Assembly: GCF_041549525.1 (NCBI RefSeq)
Contig: NZ_CP157456.1
Span: forward strand, 2,728,001 to 2,792,000
Length of the DNA: 64,000 nucleotides
Direction: 5' to 3'
Source: Paenarthrobacter aurescens
GTDB lineage: Bacteria; Actinomycetota; Actinomycetes; Actinomycetales; Micrococcaceae
In this document: positions 42,751 to 50,780 of the stretch, in pieces
Layout of the letters: each line of letters opens with the position of its first letter
How positions within the stretch are numbered: position 1 is the first letter of the stretch
The notes under the pieces: model-generated
Seen by the model: only the letters and a program-made list of their open reading frames with translations
What the model was told of the DNA's origin: nothing
Database searches by the model: none
Position numbers and translations under genes: made by a program

Positions 42751-43695
42751 TTGGCCGAGGGCAACAGTTCGCACTATCAGGTTCTCCGCGTTTCCGTCAC
42801 CGCTACGGACAAAGAGATCAAAGTGGCCTACCGCAAGGCTGCCCGAAAAGCGCACCCCGACCACGGCGGAGAAGCAGAGATGTTCCGGCGCGTCACCCTG
42901 GCGTACGAAACCCTCATTGATCCCCAACGCAGGGCGGACTACGACCGAAGGTACGCCCGCGGGGCCTCCGAGGTAAGCCAACCGCGGCCCGGCGATTACA
43001 CAGGTACCCCGGCCCCGGGACCCGGGGCCACAACAAACGTCAAACGGCCTCAATCACAGCGCAACACTGCCGGCGATCCTGCAGTCTACGTACCGGCCTT
43101 CGGGGACCCCAACGAAGTCCCCCTCATCTCAGCGGCCGAAGCAGCCCAACAAGTCCACGGCCTCCCCCGCAAACGCGGCATCTTTGGCGCCGAAGCCCGC
43201 ATTCAACGCGAAATGCGCACCGTCCAGCTCATCAGCCGGCAAGTGCTACCCGCCATACCCGCAGCCAGGCTCATCAATGGGTTGCGCTCGCCGTCGGATA
43301 ACAACCACATTGACCACGCTGTCCTCTCCGGGTATCGGCTGGCATTGGTTGGTTCCATGCTGCTGCCCAAAGGCGCCTACGCCTGGGACGGCCACTCCCT
43401 GCGGCACGGCGGGCGCTCGGTGGCTCCCCCGCAACTGGCCCATATTGTCCGGCACATGCAGGATCTCTTTCCCGAGCTCAACGTCACCGGCTGGGTGGTC
43501 CTGCACAGCCCTGACGGAAACCTCCACGAACCGGTCATCGACCACTATGGCAAGGGACAATCAAGCACCACGGCAGTGGAAGTAGTCAACGCTGCAGGAC
43601 TGGTGCGGGGACTCAAGCAGTTCCTCAGCTCAGGTCCTGCCCCAAACACCGTGGTGGTACCTGTCCTGGCGAGGCTCCTGCGGGGGATGCACTAG
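42751..43695 (+). CDS. J-domain protein with C-terminal NERD-like region
   Basis: A 314-residue protein. The N-terminal J domain (about 6-68) contains SHYQVLRVSVTATDKEIKVAYRKAARKAHPDHGGEAEMFRR in the genome, with the HPD motif that stimulates Hsp70. A Pro/Gly linker follows at about 70-125. The C-terminal half resembles the NERD fold (INGLRSPSDNNHIDHAVLSG), with its aspartate present but no ExK pair. The TTG at 42751 is preferred because AGAAGGG lies 7 bases upstream; an ATG at 42664 in frame lacks homology. The gene is divergent from the lipid kinase gene. Confidence 0.7.
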   Translation: MAEGNSSHYQVLRVSVTATDKEIKVAYRKAARKAHPDHGGEAEMFRRVTLAYETLIDPQRRADYDRRYARGASEVSQPRPGDYTGTPAPGPGATTNVKRPQSQRNTAGDPAVYVPAFGDPNEVPLISAAEAAQQVHGLPRKRGIFGAEARIQREMRTVQLISRQVLPAIPAARLINGLRSPSDNNHIDHAVLSGYRLALVGSMLLPKGAYAWDGHSLRHGGRSVAPPQLAHIVRHMQDLFPELNVTGWVVLHSPDGNLHEPVIDHYGKGQSSTTAVEVVNAAGLVRGLKQFLSSGPAPNTVVVPVLARLLRGMH

Positions 43696-43746
43696 CTCCA
43701 CCTTGCAACAGCGGGCGGAGTGCACGGGGTTGACTAAGATGGGACA

Positions 43747-44214
43747 GTGTTCCGCATCCTCTTCCACACTCCAGAAATCCCGGGCAATACGGGCAACGCC
43801 ATCCGCTTGGCCGCCATCACGGGGGCTGAACTTCACTTGGTGGAGCCCCTCGGCTTTGATTTTTCCGATGCCAAACTGCGTCGCGCCGGGCTCGATTACC
43901 ACGATCTGGCCGTAGTCACTGTCCATAAGGACATTGAAGCCGCGTGGGCCGCGCTCAAGCCCGAGCGGGTTTTCGCCTATACTTCCGACGGCGAGACCTC
44001 CTATACGGACATCAGCTACCGCGAGGGCGATGTCCTGATGTTCGGGCCAGAATCCGTGGGCCTACCGGCGTGGCTGAAGCAGGACCCGCACGTGACCGCC
44101 CGTGTACGTCTTCCCATGAAGCCGTCCCTGCGCTCCCTCAACCTGGCAAATGCCGCTTCAATCGCCGTGTTTGAGGCCTGGCGGCAGAACGGTTTTGCCG
44201 GCGCCAAGGTCTAG
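43747..44214 (+). CDS. trmL: tRNA (cytidine/uridine-34 2'-O) methyltransferase TrmL
   Basis: A 155-residue SPOUT methyltransferase of the TrmL class, methylating the wobble base of leucine tRNAs. The knot motifs are FHTPEIPGNTGNAIRLAAITG at 6-26, LMFGPESVGLPAWL near 97-110 and LRSLNLANAASIAVFEAWRQ near 128-147. The length is that of the family. It starts at GTG with GGGA only three bases before it. The TAAGAT seven bases upstream could be a -10 box and the transcript leaderless, though no -35 box is evident. Confidence 0.93.
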   Translation: MFRILFHTPEIPGNTGNAIRLAAITGAELHLVEPLGFDFSDAKLRRAGLDYHDLAVVTVHKDIEAAWAALKPERVFAYTSDGETSYTDISYREGDVLMFGPESVGLPAWLKQDPHVTARVRLPMKPSLRSLNLANAASIAVFEAWRQNGFAGAKV

Positions 44215-44401
44215 CCCATCCAACGGCGCCTCAGCACCGAATACCTTATGCAGGACAACTCCTGCCATGGACATTTCGTTGAGGAGTCTCGTGAGCGCGC
44301 TGCAGACCAAGGTGATGACGGCCAACCGCTATATAGTCGTGTCCGTCAAACCGCATGTCCGTGCTGCCGGTTTCAAACGGGACAACATATGCTGGACGGT
44401 G

Positions 44402-45007
44402 ATGGACATCCCCAACACTCCCGGCCCCCCGGTTTTCGAAGCTACCGGCACTGCGACTGATCTGAACTCGCAGCTTTCCGGCCTGCTCCAACTCGTGGCA
44501 GCCGGTGACCAGCAGGCATTCGCCGAGTTTTACAGCCTCACCTCGCGCCGTGTCTTTGGCATGGCCCGACGCGTCCTGATAGACCCCGATCTCAGCGAAG
44601 ACGCCACGCAGGAGGTTTACCTGCAGGTCTGGCAAGGTGCTGCCAAGTTTGACCGCGCCGCAGGGACCCCCCTGGCCTGGCTGATGACCATCGCGCATCG
44701 CCGCGCCATTGACCGTGTCCGCGCTGTGCAGGCGGCCACTGATCGCGAAGCCAAATACGGCGCAGCGAGCCAGGACCCGGACCGTGACCTGGTGGCTGAG
44801 GAAGCTGATACCAACATGGAGGCCGAAGCAGTTAGTCGCTGCCTCGGCACGCTGACGGACACCCAGCGCGAGTCCGTTCGCCTCGCCTATTACGGCGGCT
44901 TGACGTACCGGGAAGTCGCAGAGCATTTAGGTGCCGCTGTCCCCACCATCAAGTCCCGCATCCGTGACGGGCTGCTACGACTGAAGACCTGCTTGGGGGT
45001 GGGTTGA
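44402..45007 (+). CDS. sigK: ECF RNA polymerase sigma factor SigK
   Basis: A 201-residue ECF sigma factor. Region 2 (about 35-100: QAFAEFYSLTSRRVFGMARRVL ... GTPLAWLMTIAHRRAIDRVR) recognises -10 and melts DNA. Region 4 (about 140-195: LTDTQRESVRLAYYGGLTYREVAEHLG) contacts -35. In M. tuberculosis SigK controls secreted antigen genes and is held by RskA, as expected here from the adjacent gene. The ATG at 44402 (MDIPNTPG) has GGACG upstream. The ORF is open further upstream into trmL but without homology. The anti-sigma gene starts one base after the stop. Confidence 0.92.
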   Translation: MDIPNTPGPPVFEATGTATDLNSQLSGLLQLVAAGDQQAFAEFYSLTSRRVFGMARRVLIDPDLSEDATQEVYLQVWQGAAKFDRAAGTPLAWLMTIAHRRAIDRVRAVQAATDREAKYGAASQDPDRDLVAEEADTNMEAEAVSRCLGTLTDTQRESVRLAYYGGLTYREVAEHLGAAVPTIKSRIRDGLLRLKTCLGVG

Positions 45008-45008
45008 T

Positions 45009-45839
45009 ATGAGCGAAAACACCAGTGGAGGCTTTATCCGCAGAATGTTTGCCAATGACATCGCTACAGACCTCGCCGAGGGCCGCGTCCTCGAACTGGC
45101 CGAACTCTACGCCTTGGACGCCGTCAGCGACGACGAACGGGACATGATTGACCGGTTCATCAAGGATGCCCCGGAAGGTGCTGAATTCCTGGAGCGGGTC
45201 CGCGAGGCCCGGGAGACGTTGGCCGTCAGCTTTGCACCTGAGGAAGCACCGCCGGCCGGGCTTCTGGATAACATCATGGAACGCATCGCCCAGGACACCG
45301 CCCAAACCGCTGCAGAGCCGGCAGTCGCCCCGGAAGCGGGTCCCGCCGTCGACGACCTCGCACTTGCCAGGGCTAAACGCGAGGAACGGACGCGCGCCGG
45401 TGGCGCACGCAGATGGATTGTCGGGGCAGCTGCTGCAGCCGTGATCGCACTCGGTGGGATCGGGGTTGGCGCGTATGTCTCCGCCCAGAACGACCCCGTC
45501 AACCAGGTCCTTCAGGCGCAGGACGTCCAGCAGAAATCGGCACCTGTTCCCGGCGGGGGTACGGCCACCATCTCGGCATCTTCGGCCAAGGATTCCTTTG
45601 TGGTCCTGATGGATGGCGTTGCACCCGCCCCGGAAGGGAAGGTCTACCAGTTGTGGACCCTCCCCAAGGACGGCTCTGCCCCCGTTCCGCAAGGCACCAT
45701 GGACGCGGAGACTCTCTCCAAGCCGGCGGTTGTTAAGGGCCTGTCCTCAGCTTCCTCGGTAGCGATCACAGTTGAACCAACGGGCGGATCAAGCGCCCCC
45801 ACCACCGATCCTGTCCTGGTGGTCGGGCTCAGCGCCTGA
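45009..45839 (+). CDS. rskA: anti-sigma-K factor RskA
   Basis: A 276-residue single-pass membrane protein. The cytoplasmic N-terminal part (about 1-100) with LAELYALDAVSDDERDMIDRF binds SigK. One transmembrane helix lies at about 137-158 (RWIVGAAAAAVIALGGIGVGAYV). The extracytoplasmic RskA domain (about 170-276: AKDSFVVLMDGVAPAPEGKVYQLWTLPKDG) would be cleaved by site-1 and site-2 proteases to free SigK. The start is the ATG one base after the sigK stop, which implies coupling and stoichiometric production. A bidirectional terminator follows. Confidence 0.93.
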   Translation: MSENTSGGFIRRMFANDIATDLAEGRVLELAELYALDAVSDDERDMIDRFIKDAPEGAEFLERVREARETLAVSFAPEEAPPAGLLDNIMERIAQDTAQTAAEPAVAPEAGPAVDDLALARAKREERTRAGGARRWIVGAAAAAVIALGGIGVGAYVSAQNDPVNQVLQAQDVQQKSAPVPGGGTATISASSAKDSFVVLMDGVAPAPEGKVYQLWTLPKDGSAPVPQGTMDAETLSKPAVVKGLSSASSVAITVEPTGGSSAPTTDPVLVVGLSA

Positions 45840-45858
45840 CTCCAGTTGTTCCAACGCC

Positions 45859-45897
45859 CGACGGCGGCCGTCCCACCCAAGGGGACGGCCGCCGTCG
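45859..45897. terminator. bidirectional terminator after rskA and gntP
   Basis: A 15-bp GC-rich stem (CGACGGCGGCCGTCC and its complement) with loop CACCCAAGG, 20 bp after rskA. It lies between the two convergent transcripts. A T-rich run (TTCATTTT) follows on the plus strand. Confidence 0.88.
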
Positions 45898-45921
45898 TTC
45901 ATTTTGAACTTGTTTCCGCCG

Positions 45922-47325
45922 CTATAACACCAGCGAAAGGAGCATGACAAAACCGAAGCCCACCACGGAGATCAGTGTCTCCATCACGGACCAGGTTTTG
46001 AAGGTCTGCCCAACGGTCAGCCCGAACAGCTCCTTGACCAACCAGAATCCGGCGTCGTTGACGTGGGACAGGAACAGGGAGCCTGCGCCGATTGCCAAAG
46101 CCAGCAGTGCTGCGTGTGTTGGGCTCAGGCTGCTGGCCAAGGGCGCCACGATGCCGGCCGCCGTCACTGTGGCCACAGTTGCCGAGCCTGTAGCAAGGCG
46201 CAGGGCTACTGCCACGATGAAGCCGAGCACCAGAACCGACATGTTGGCTCCTTCGGCCCACTTCTTGACCGCATCACCCACTCCGGCACCGATCAAGGTC
46301 TGTTTGAAGCCGCCGCCGGCGCCAACAATGAGAAGGATGGCGGCGATAGGCCCGAGGCTTTCGCCCAACTTGGCTGTAATCCGGCTGCCCGTGAAGCCCA
46401 CGGCATATCCGAAGGTCACTATCGCCAAGAGAACCGCCAACGTCATGGCCACCAGGGGCTGTCCGACGAAGTCGAAGAAGATCCTGATTCCGGGAGCCGT
46501 TTCAGGATCTGGCCAGATGATGCCGCCCAGGGCCTTCAACAACATGAGCACCACCGGGAAGATGATGGTCAGCAGCGTTACAAGGAAGGACGGCTGGCGC
46601 TTCACTTCGCTCAGGTCCGCTGCGTGCTGGGTATCGATGCCGCCGGCAACGGCAGGTGCGTCCACAGGCACCCAGCGTGCGGCCAGGCGTGAGAACAGCG
46701 GACCACAAATGATCACTGTGGGGATCGCTACAAGGATGCCCAAGCCAAGTGTCGTGCCCAATTCCGCCTTGACTGCACTGATGGCGATCAGTGGTCCAGG
46801 GTGCGGTGGAACCAGCCCATGAAGCACGGACAGGCCAGCCAGGGCCGGTATGGCGATACGCATGAGCTTCATCTTGGATCGCTGAGTTACCAGGACGATC
46901 ACCGGGAGCAACAGGACGAGCCCGATTTCGAAGAACATTGGCAAGCCGATGATCACAGCTACCAGCGTGATCATCCACACCAGTTTGTTGCCACTGGCTT
47001 TGGCCAAAAGGGTATCCACCACGCGGTTGGCCCCACCGGAATCAGCCAGCAGCTTCCCAAGCATGGCTCCAAGCGCGATGAGCAGGCCAACTTCCTTGAG
47101 GACACCGCCAACGCCGTCCTCAAAGTTGGTGATGACCTTCCCCAGTTCCACGCCCGAGGCCAGTCCCACGAAGGCCGAGCCCAGAACCAGCGCCAGGAAG
47201 GGGTGAAGCTTCAGTTTTGCGATCAGCACCACAATGAGGGCTATGCCCAACGCAGCCACCACAAGGAGCTGGGTGTCGTGTGCTGTCCATTCCTGCACTT
47301 GCGTCGCCGTTTCCAGAACCTTCAC
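45922..47325 (-). CDS. gntP: gluconate:H+ symporter GntP
   Basis: A 467-residue permease with about twelve hydrophobic segments and the GntP signatures (LVLGSAFVGLASGVELGKVI near 46, GLVPPHPGPL near 172, GAGSLFLSHVNDAGFWLVKE near 415). It imports gluconate with a proton. It starts at GTG and overlaps the gntK stop by four bases (GTGA), so kinase and permease are made together. Confidence 0.94.
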   Translation of the reverse strand: MKVLETATQVQEWTAHDTQLLVVAALGIALIVVLIAKLKLHPFLALVLGSAFVGLASGVELGKVITNFEDGVGGVLKEVGLLIALGAMLGKLLADSGGANRVVDTLLAKASGNKLVWMITLVAVIIGLPMFFEIGLVLLLPVIVLVTQRSKMKLMRIAIPALAGLSVLHGLVPPHPGPLIAISAVKAELGTTLGLGILVAIPTVIICGPLFSRLAARWVPVDAPAVAGGIDTQHAADLSEVKRQPSFLVTLLTIIFPVVLMLLKALGGIIWPDPETAPGIRIFFDFVGQPLVAMTLAVLLAIVTFGYAVGFTGSRITAKLGESLGPIAAILLIVGAGGGFKQTLIGAGVGDAVKKWAEGANMSVLVLGFIVAVALRLATGSATVATVTAAGIVAPLASSLSPTHAALLALAIGAGSLFLSHVNDAGFWLVKELFGLTVGQTFKTWSVMETLISVVGFGFVMLLSLVL

Positions 47326-47867
47326 GAGGCAGTCACTCCGGTACCGGCGCCCAAAGCCCGGAGCCCCAGACGTTCAATGACTTCCTCGGCTTCTTCGGCC
47401 GGTGAAGCGGAGACGCACAAGGAGATGTGGTTCTCCTCTTCCGTTGGCTCCTCAAGGGCATCGAACTGTGATTCCAGGAGCGAGGGCGGCATGAAGTGGC
47501 CGTGCCTGGAGGCGAGGCGGTCCGAGATCTTGTCCTTGCTCCCCTGCAGGAAGACGAAAACAACACCTTCCCCACGGAGTACATCGCGGTACTTCTTTTT
47601 TAGTGCCGAGCAGGTGATGATCGCCGGCGTCCCGGCCTCCACATGTTCGCGGATCCAGTCCGAAATGATGCCCAGCCACGGCCATCGGTCCTCATCGCTG
47701 AGAGCCTGGCCCGAGTGCATCTTCGCCACGTTTGCCTCGGGATGGAGGTCGTCGCCCTCGGCAAGCTCCCATCCGAGTTTCCCGGCGAGTACGCCGGCTA
47801 CTGTCGATTTGCCCGAACCGGAGACTCCCATAATCACCAGCACGGGTTGTTGCGCAGTCTTCGCCAT
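47322..47867 (-). CDS. gntK: gluconokinase GntK
   Basis: A 181-residue small-molecule kinase that phosphorylates gluconate to 6-phosphogluconate for the pentose phosphate pathway. The P-loop is GVSGSGKS at about 14-21, the Walker A of this family. The segments AEGDDLHPEANVAKMHSGQAL, ITCSALKKKYRDVLR and GHFMPPSLLESQFDALEEP are signature. The ATG at 47867 has GAGGAAGG nine bases before it. The gene leads the gntK-gntP operon. Confidence 0.95.
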   Translation of the reverse strand: MAKTAQQPVLVIMGVSGSGKSTVAGVLAGKLGWELAEGDDLHPEANVAKMHSGQALSDEDRWPWLGIISDWIREHVEAGTPAIITCSALKKKYRDVLRGEGVVFVFLQGSKDKISDRLASRHGHFMPPSLLESQFDALEEPTEEENHISLCVSASPAEEAEEVIERLGLRALGAGTGVTAS

Positions 47868-47870
47868 CAA

Positions 47871-47941
47871 AGTCTGCCTTCCTCGAATAAATATGATTTA
47901 ACCGAGGTCAAGCATATGACACGGGTTACACCACAGCAACG
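47871..47941 (-). promoter_or_regulatory. AT-rich promoter region of gntK-gntP
   Basis: A notably AT-rich stretch compared with its surroundings. On the minus strand it holds TTGACC (47911-47906), a fair -35, and two direct CATAT motifs 27 bp apart, with no strong -10. A GntR-type operator would be expected here. I see no symmetric match I would name. Confidence 0.3.
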
Positions 47942-48721
47942 TCAGAAGCCGGCGATGGTGCTGGAGCCGTTGACCGAGACCACATGGAAGGCCTCGGCAC
48001 TGGTCCCCGCGGGCAAGCCGGCACGCTCTCCGTTCGCCAGCATCATGCGGCGAACCACCCTCTCCATGCCTGCAATATCCGGGTGCTGGCTCGCATGGAC
48101 GCGGATGGCGTCAAGCTTGGCTTCCACTTGATCCGAGACGTCCACAAAATGGTTCTCCCTGGCATCCGGGCTGGAAATAAACCACAACCACGGCAGCTTG
48201 TAGGCAGCGAGCCCCTCAGCCGCCAGTTCCGGGTAGGCAAAGGGATTCTCCACTGCCGGGTAAACAGCCCGGGTGACAGCTTCACCCGCAGCAAGGTGGT
48301 CCGGGTGGCTCTTTTGGAGGCGGTCCCAGTTGCGCTCCGGATGCATGGTCAGCACAATGTCCGGACGGATCTGGCGAATCAGCTTCACTACCTGTTTGAT
48401 GACGCCATGCGTCGGCTCGAGGTATCCGTCCAGCTCGTGCAGGTAGTGGATATCCGTCACGCCCACCAGAGCGGCCGCCCTCCGTTGTTCCTCCACGCGG
48501 AGTTCGGTGATTCTTTCCCTGTCCGCAGGGTCGAAGCCGCCGGCATCGCCGTCGGTCATGATGCAGTAGCTGACCTCGACGCCGGCAGCCGTCCAGGCCG
48601 CGATGGTACCGGCGGCGCCAAAGTCAATGTCGTCAGGATGGGCGGTAAAACAAAGCACCCGCTCAACGCGCTCCGAAGAGGCGTCAAACGGGCTCCTTGC
48701 TGACGTTGAGTCAGTGGGCAA
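47942..48721 (-). CDS. PIG-L family deacetylase
   Basis: A 259-residue zinc-dependent deacetylase of the LmbE/PIG-L family, which removes acetyl groups from N-acetylglucosamine-type compounds, as in mycothiol and lipid A-like pathways. The metal motif is AHPDD at 27-31 (His28, Asp31), with the later His in QKSHPDHLAAGE near 142. The TTG start at 48721 has GGAAAGG nine bases upstream. It lies 5 bp after etfA, so it is part of that transcript. Its substrate is not indicated by the sequence. Confidence 0.88.
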   Translation of the reverse strand: MPTDSTSARSPFDASSERVERVLCFTAHPDDIDFGAAGTIAAWTAAGVEVSYCIMTDGDAGGFDPADRERITELRVEEQRRAAALVGVTDIHYLHELDGYLEPTHGVIKQVVKLIRQIRPDIVLTMHPERNWDRLQKSHPDHLAAGEAVTRAVYPAVENPFAYPELAAEGLAAYKLPWLWFISSPDARENHFVDVSDQVEAKLDAIRVHASQHPDIAGMERVVRRMMLANGERAGLPAGTSAEAFHVVSVNGSSTIAGF

Positions 48722-48726
48722 AGGGA

Positions 48727-49680
48727 TCAGCCTTTCCGCTTCTTGATCTCTTCAGTGGCTTGGGGAAGAACCTTGAAGAGGTCACCAACAATGCCGTAGT
48801 CGGCAATCTCGAACACCGGCGATTCCGCGTCCTTGTTGATTGCCACAATGACCTTGGATGTCTGCATTCCGGCCTTCTGCTGGATGGCACCTGAAATGCC
48901 TGCAGAAATGTACAGCTGCGGTGAAACCGTAACGCCGGTCTGGCCCACCTGGGCATCGTGGCCGATCCATCCCGCATCTGTTGCGGCACGGGAGGCACCC
49001 ACAGCCGCGCCCAGTGCATCCGCCAACTCTTCCAGGGGTCCGAAGTCGCCGTCCACGCCGCGACCACCGGCAACCACGATCCGCGCTTCGCTGAGGTCCG
49101 GCCGGCCGCTGACAGGCTTCTCTGTGCGAGCGGCAATACGTGCGGAGTTGGCCAGGCCCTCGGCGGGAACCTCAACCGTGACAGTTGCCGGAGCAGCGTC
49201 CGCGCCTGCCGGGGCGGGTTCGACGTTGTTGGCCTTGACCGACAGGACGGTCACAGGAGTAGTAGCTTTCGCAGTGGTGTTGTAAGAGCCCGCCAGGACC
49301 GACTTGTGCGCGGTGCCGTCAGCCTCAACACCCACAACATCGGTGATAACCCCTGCGTTGAGCTTGATGCCAAGCCGACCCGCGATTTCCTTGCCCTCAG
49401 GAGAGTTATCCAGCAGGACCACCGTAGCTCCCGACGCAGCCACGGCAGCGGCGAGGTAGGCAGCCTTTGGCCCCACGAGGTAATTGTCGAGCTCTTCAAC
49501 CGACGGCCGGTAAACGGTAGTGGCACCGTAGGCGCCCAAGGTGGCGGCGACGTCGTCGGTCAACTCACCGGTGAACGCGACGGCGGTCTCCCCCAGCGAG
49601 CGGGCGATGGTCAGGAGCTCCAGGCTGCTCTTCTTCAGAGCCGCTCCCGGGTTGTCAATGAAAACAAGTGCATTTGCCAT
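48727..49680 (-). CDS. etfA: electron transfer flavoprotein alpha subunit
   Basis: A 317-residue FAD-binding EtfA. The N-terminal nucleotide-like domain covers 1-190. The signature PQLYISAGISGAIQQKAGMQTSKVIVAINKD near 258-288 of the genome-encoded protein, plus GRPDLSEARIVVAGGRG, marks the FAD-binding domain. ETF carries electrons from acyl-CoA and related dehydrogenases to the quinone pool. It forms a dimer with EtfB, encoded 13 bp upstream. No dehydrogenase gene is near, so the donor is elsewhere. Confidence 0.96.
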   Translation of the reverse strand: MANALVFIDNPGAALKKSSLELLTIARSLGETAVAFTGELTDDVAATLGAYGATTVYRPSVEELDNYLVGPKAAYLAAAVAASGATVVLLDNSPEGKEIAGRLGIKLNAGVITDVVGVEADGTAHKSVLAGSYNTTAKATTPVTVLSVKANNVEPAPAGADAAPATVTVEVPAEGLANSARIAARTEKPVSGRPDLSEARIVVAGGRGVDGDFGPLEELADALGAAVGASRAATDAGWIGHDAQVGQTGVTVSPQLYISAGISGAIQQKAGMQTSKVIVAINKDAESPVFEIADYGIVGDLFKVLPQATEEIKKRKG

Positions 49681-49693
49681 GGTTGCAGTCCCC

Positions 49694-50497
49694 TTAGAGC
49701 AGCTTCTGTGCGGCGAGGAAGTCGACCAGCTTGATGCCGGCGTCGCCGTCGTCGGTGATGATGGTCCCTGCAGTGCGCGGCGGGCGGGCCTCTGCGGACT
49801 CCACCACGGTCCAGGAACCGGCTAGGCCCACCTGGGAGGCGTCCACGCCAATGTCAGCCAGCGACAGGGAGGCGATCTTTTTCTTTTTGGCCGCCAGGAT
49901 GCCCTTGAAGTTGGGATAGCGCGGCTCGTTGATCTGGTCCGTGACCGAAACCACTGCAGGAAGCTGAGCTTCCACAGTCTCCGAGAAAGCACCGGCATCA
50001 CGGCGAGCCGTGACCTGGCTGCCCGCAACCTCAAGGCTGGAGGCAAAGGTGACCTGCGGGAAATTCAAGCGCTCGGCAAGCTGTGCCGGGATGAGCGAGG
50101 TCTCGCCATCAGTGGAAGCCATGCCGGTCAGGACCAAGTCCACCGGCCGGCCATCGGCCGAAATGTGGCGGATGGCAGCGGCAAGCGCCAACGAGGTGGC
50201 AGCAGCATCCGAACCAGCCAAAGCGTCATCGCTAAGGTGGACGCCGGAATACGCGCCGATCTGGAGTGACTTCTTCACAGCATTGACCGCACCGGAGGGG
50301 CCCATGCTCAAAGCAATGACCTCATTTCCGGCCTTCGGTCCACCGCGCTCCTCTGCCAGTTGGAGCGCTGCCTCGAGAGCGTACTCGTCCAATTCAGACA
50401 AGATGCTCTCTTCACGGTCGGTTGTGTTGCCAGGTCCGTTGATGTGCCGGTCGAACTGGGCGTCCGGGACGTGCTTGACCAGAACGACAATCTTCAA
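49694..50497 (-). CDS. etfB: electron transfer flavoprotein beta subunit
   Basis: A 267-residue EtfB with AMP-binding fold. Typical motifs are MKIVVLVKHVPDAQFDRH at the start, LDEYALEAALQLAE, and VLTGMASTDGETSLIPAQLAE near 127. The TTG at 50497 gives the usual N terminus and has GGAAG five bases upstream; a GTG at 50509 would add four residues. It precedes etfA and the PIG-L gene in one transcript. Confidence 0.95.
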   Translation of the reverse strand: MKIVVLVKHVPDAQFDRHINGPGNTTDREESILSELDEYALEAALQLAEERGGPKAGNEVIALSMGPSGAVNAVKKSLQIGAYSGVHLSDDALAGSDAAATSLALAAAIRHISADGRPVDLVLTGMASTDGETSLIPAQLAERLNFPQVTFASSLEVAGSQVTARRDAGAFSETVEAQLPAVVSVTDQINEPRYPNFKGILAAKKKKIASLSLADIGVDASQVGLAGSWTVVESAEARPPRTAGTIITDDGDAGIKLVDFLAAQKLL

Positions 50498-50698
50498 TGT
50501 CTCTTCCACTGTCTTCGAAGCAGCCTTCCATGCTTGTGGACGGCCAACCGCAGCAGCGTGGCCGTGAATTGCCCAGCTCGTGGGCTCGTCCTAGCTAAGC
50601 ATATTGCCCGCAGAAAACCACTCCCCGCGTTAAGCCCTGTTTCAGCTGAACGCGATGCTCATCGATTGCGGGACCCAGCCAGGACCTCATCAGAGGTA

Positions 50699-50727
50699 GG
50701 GGGCGGCACCCTGGAGGTGCCGCCCCG
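50699..50727. terminator. GC-rich hairpin after htrA
   Basis: A 10-11 bp perfect stem (GGGCGGCACC with its complement) and a five-base loop CTGGA, 54 bp after the htrA stop. It separates htrA from the etfB promoter region. No T-run follows, so it may be a weak terminator. Confidence 0.55.
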
Positions 50728-50780
50728 TCGTCGTGAGCAGTACTGCTTGCCGTTACGTTCCGGCCAGGGGGACGTTCCGG

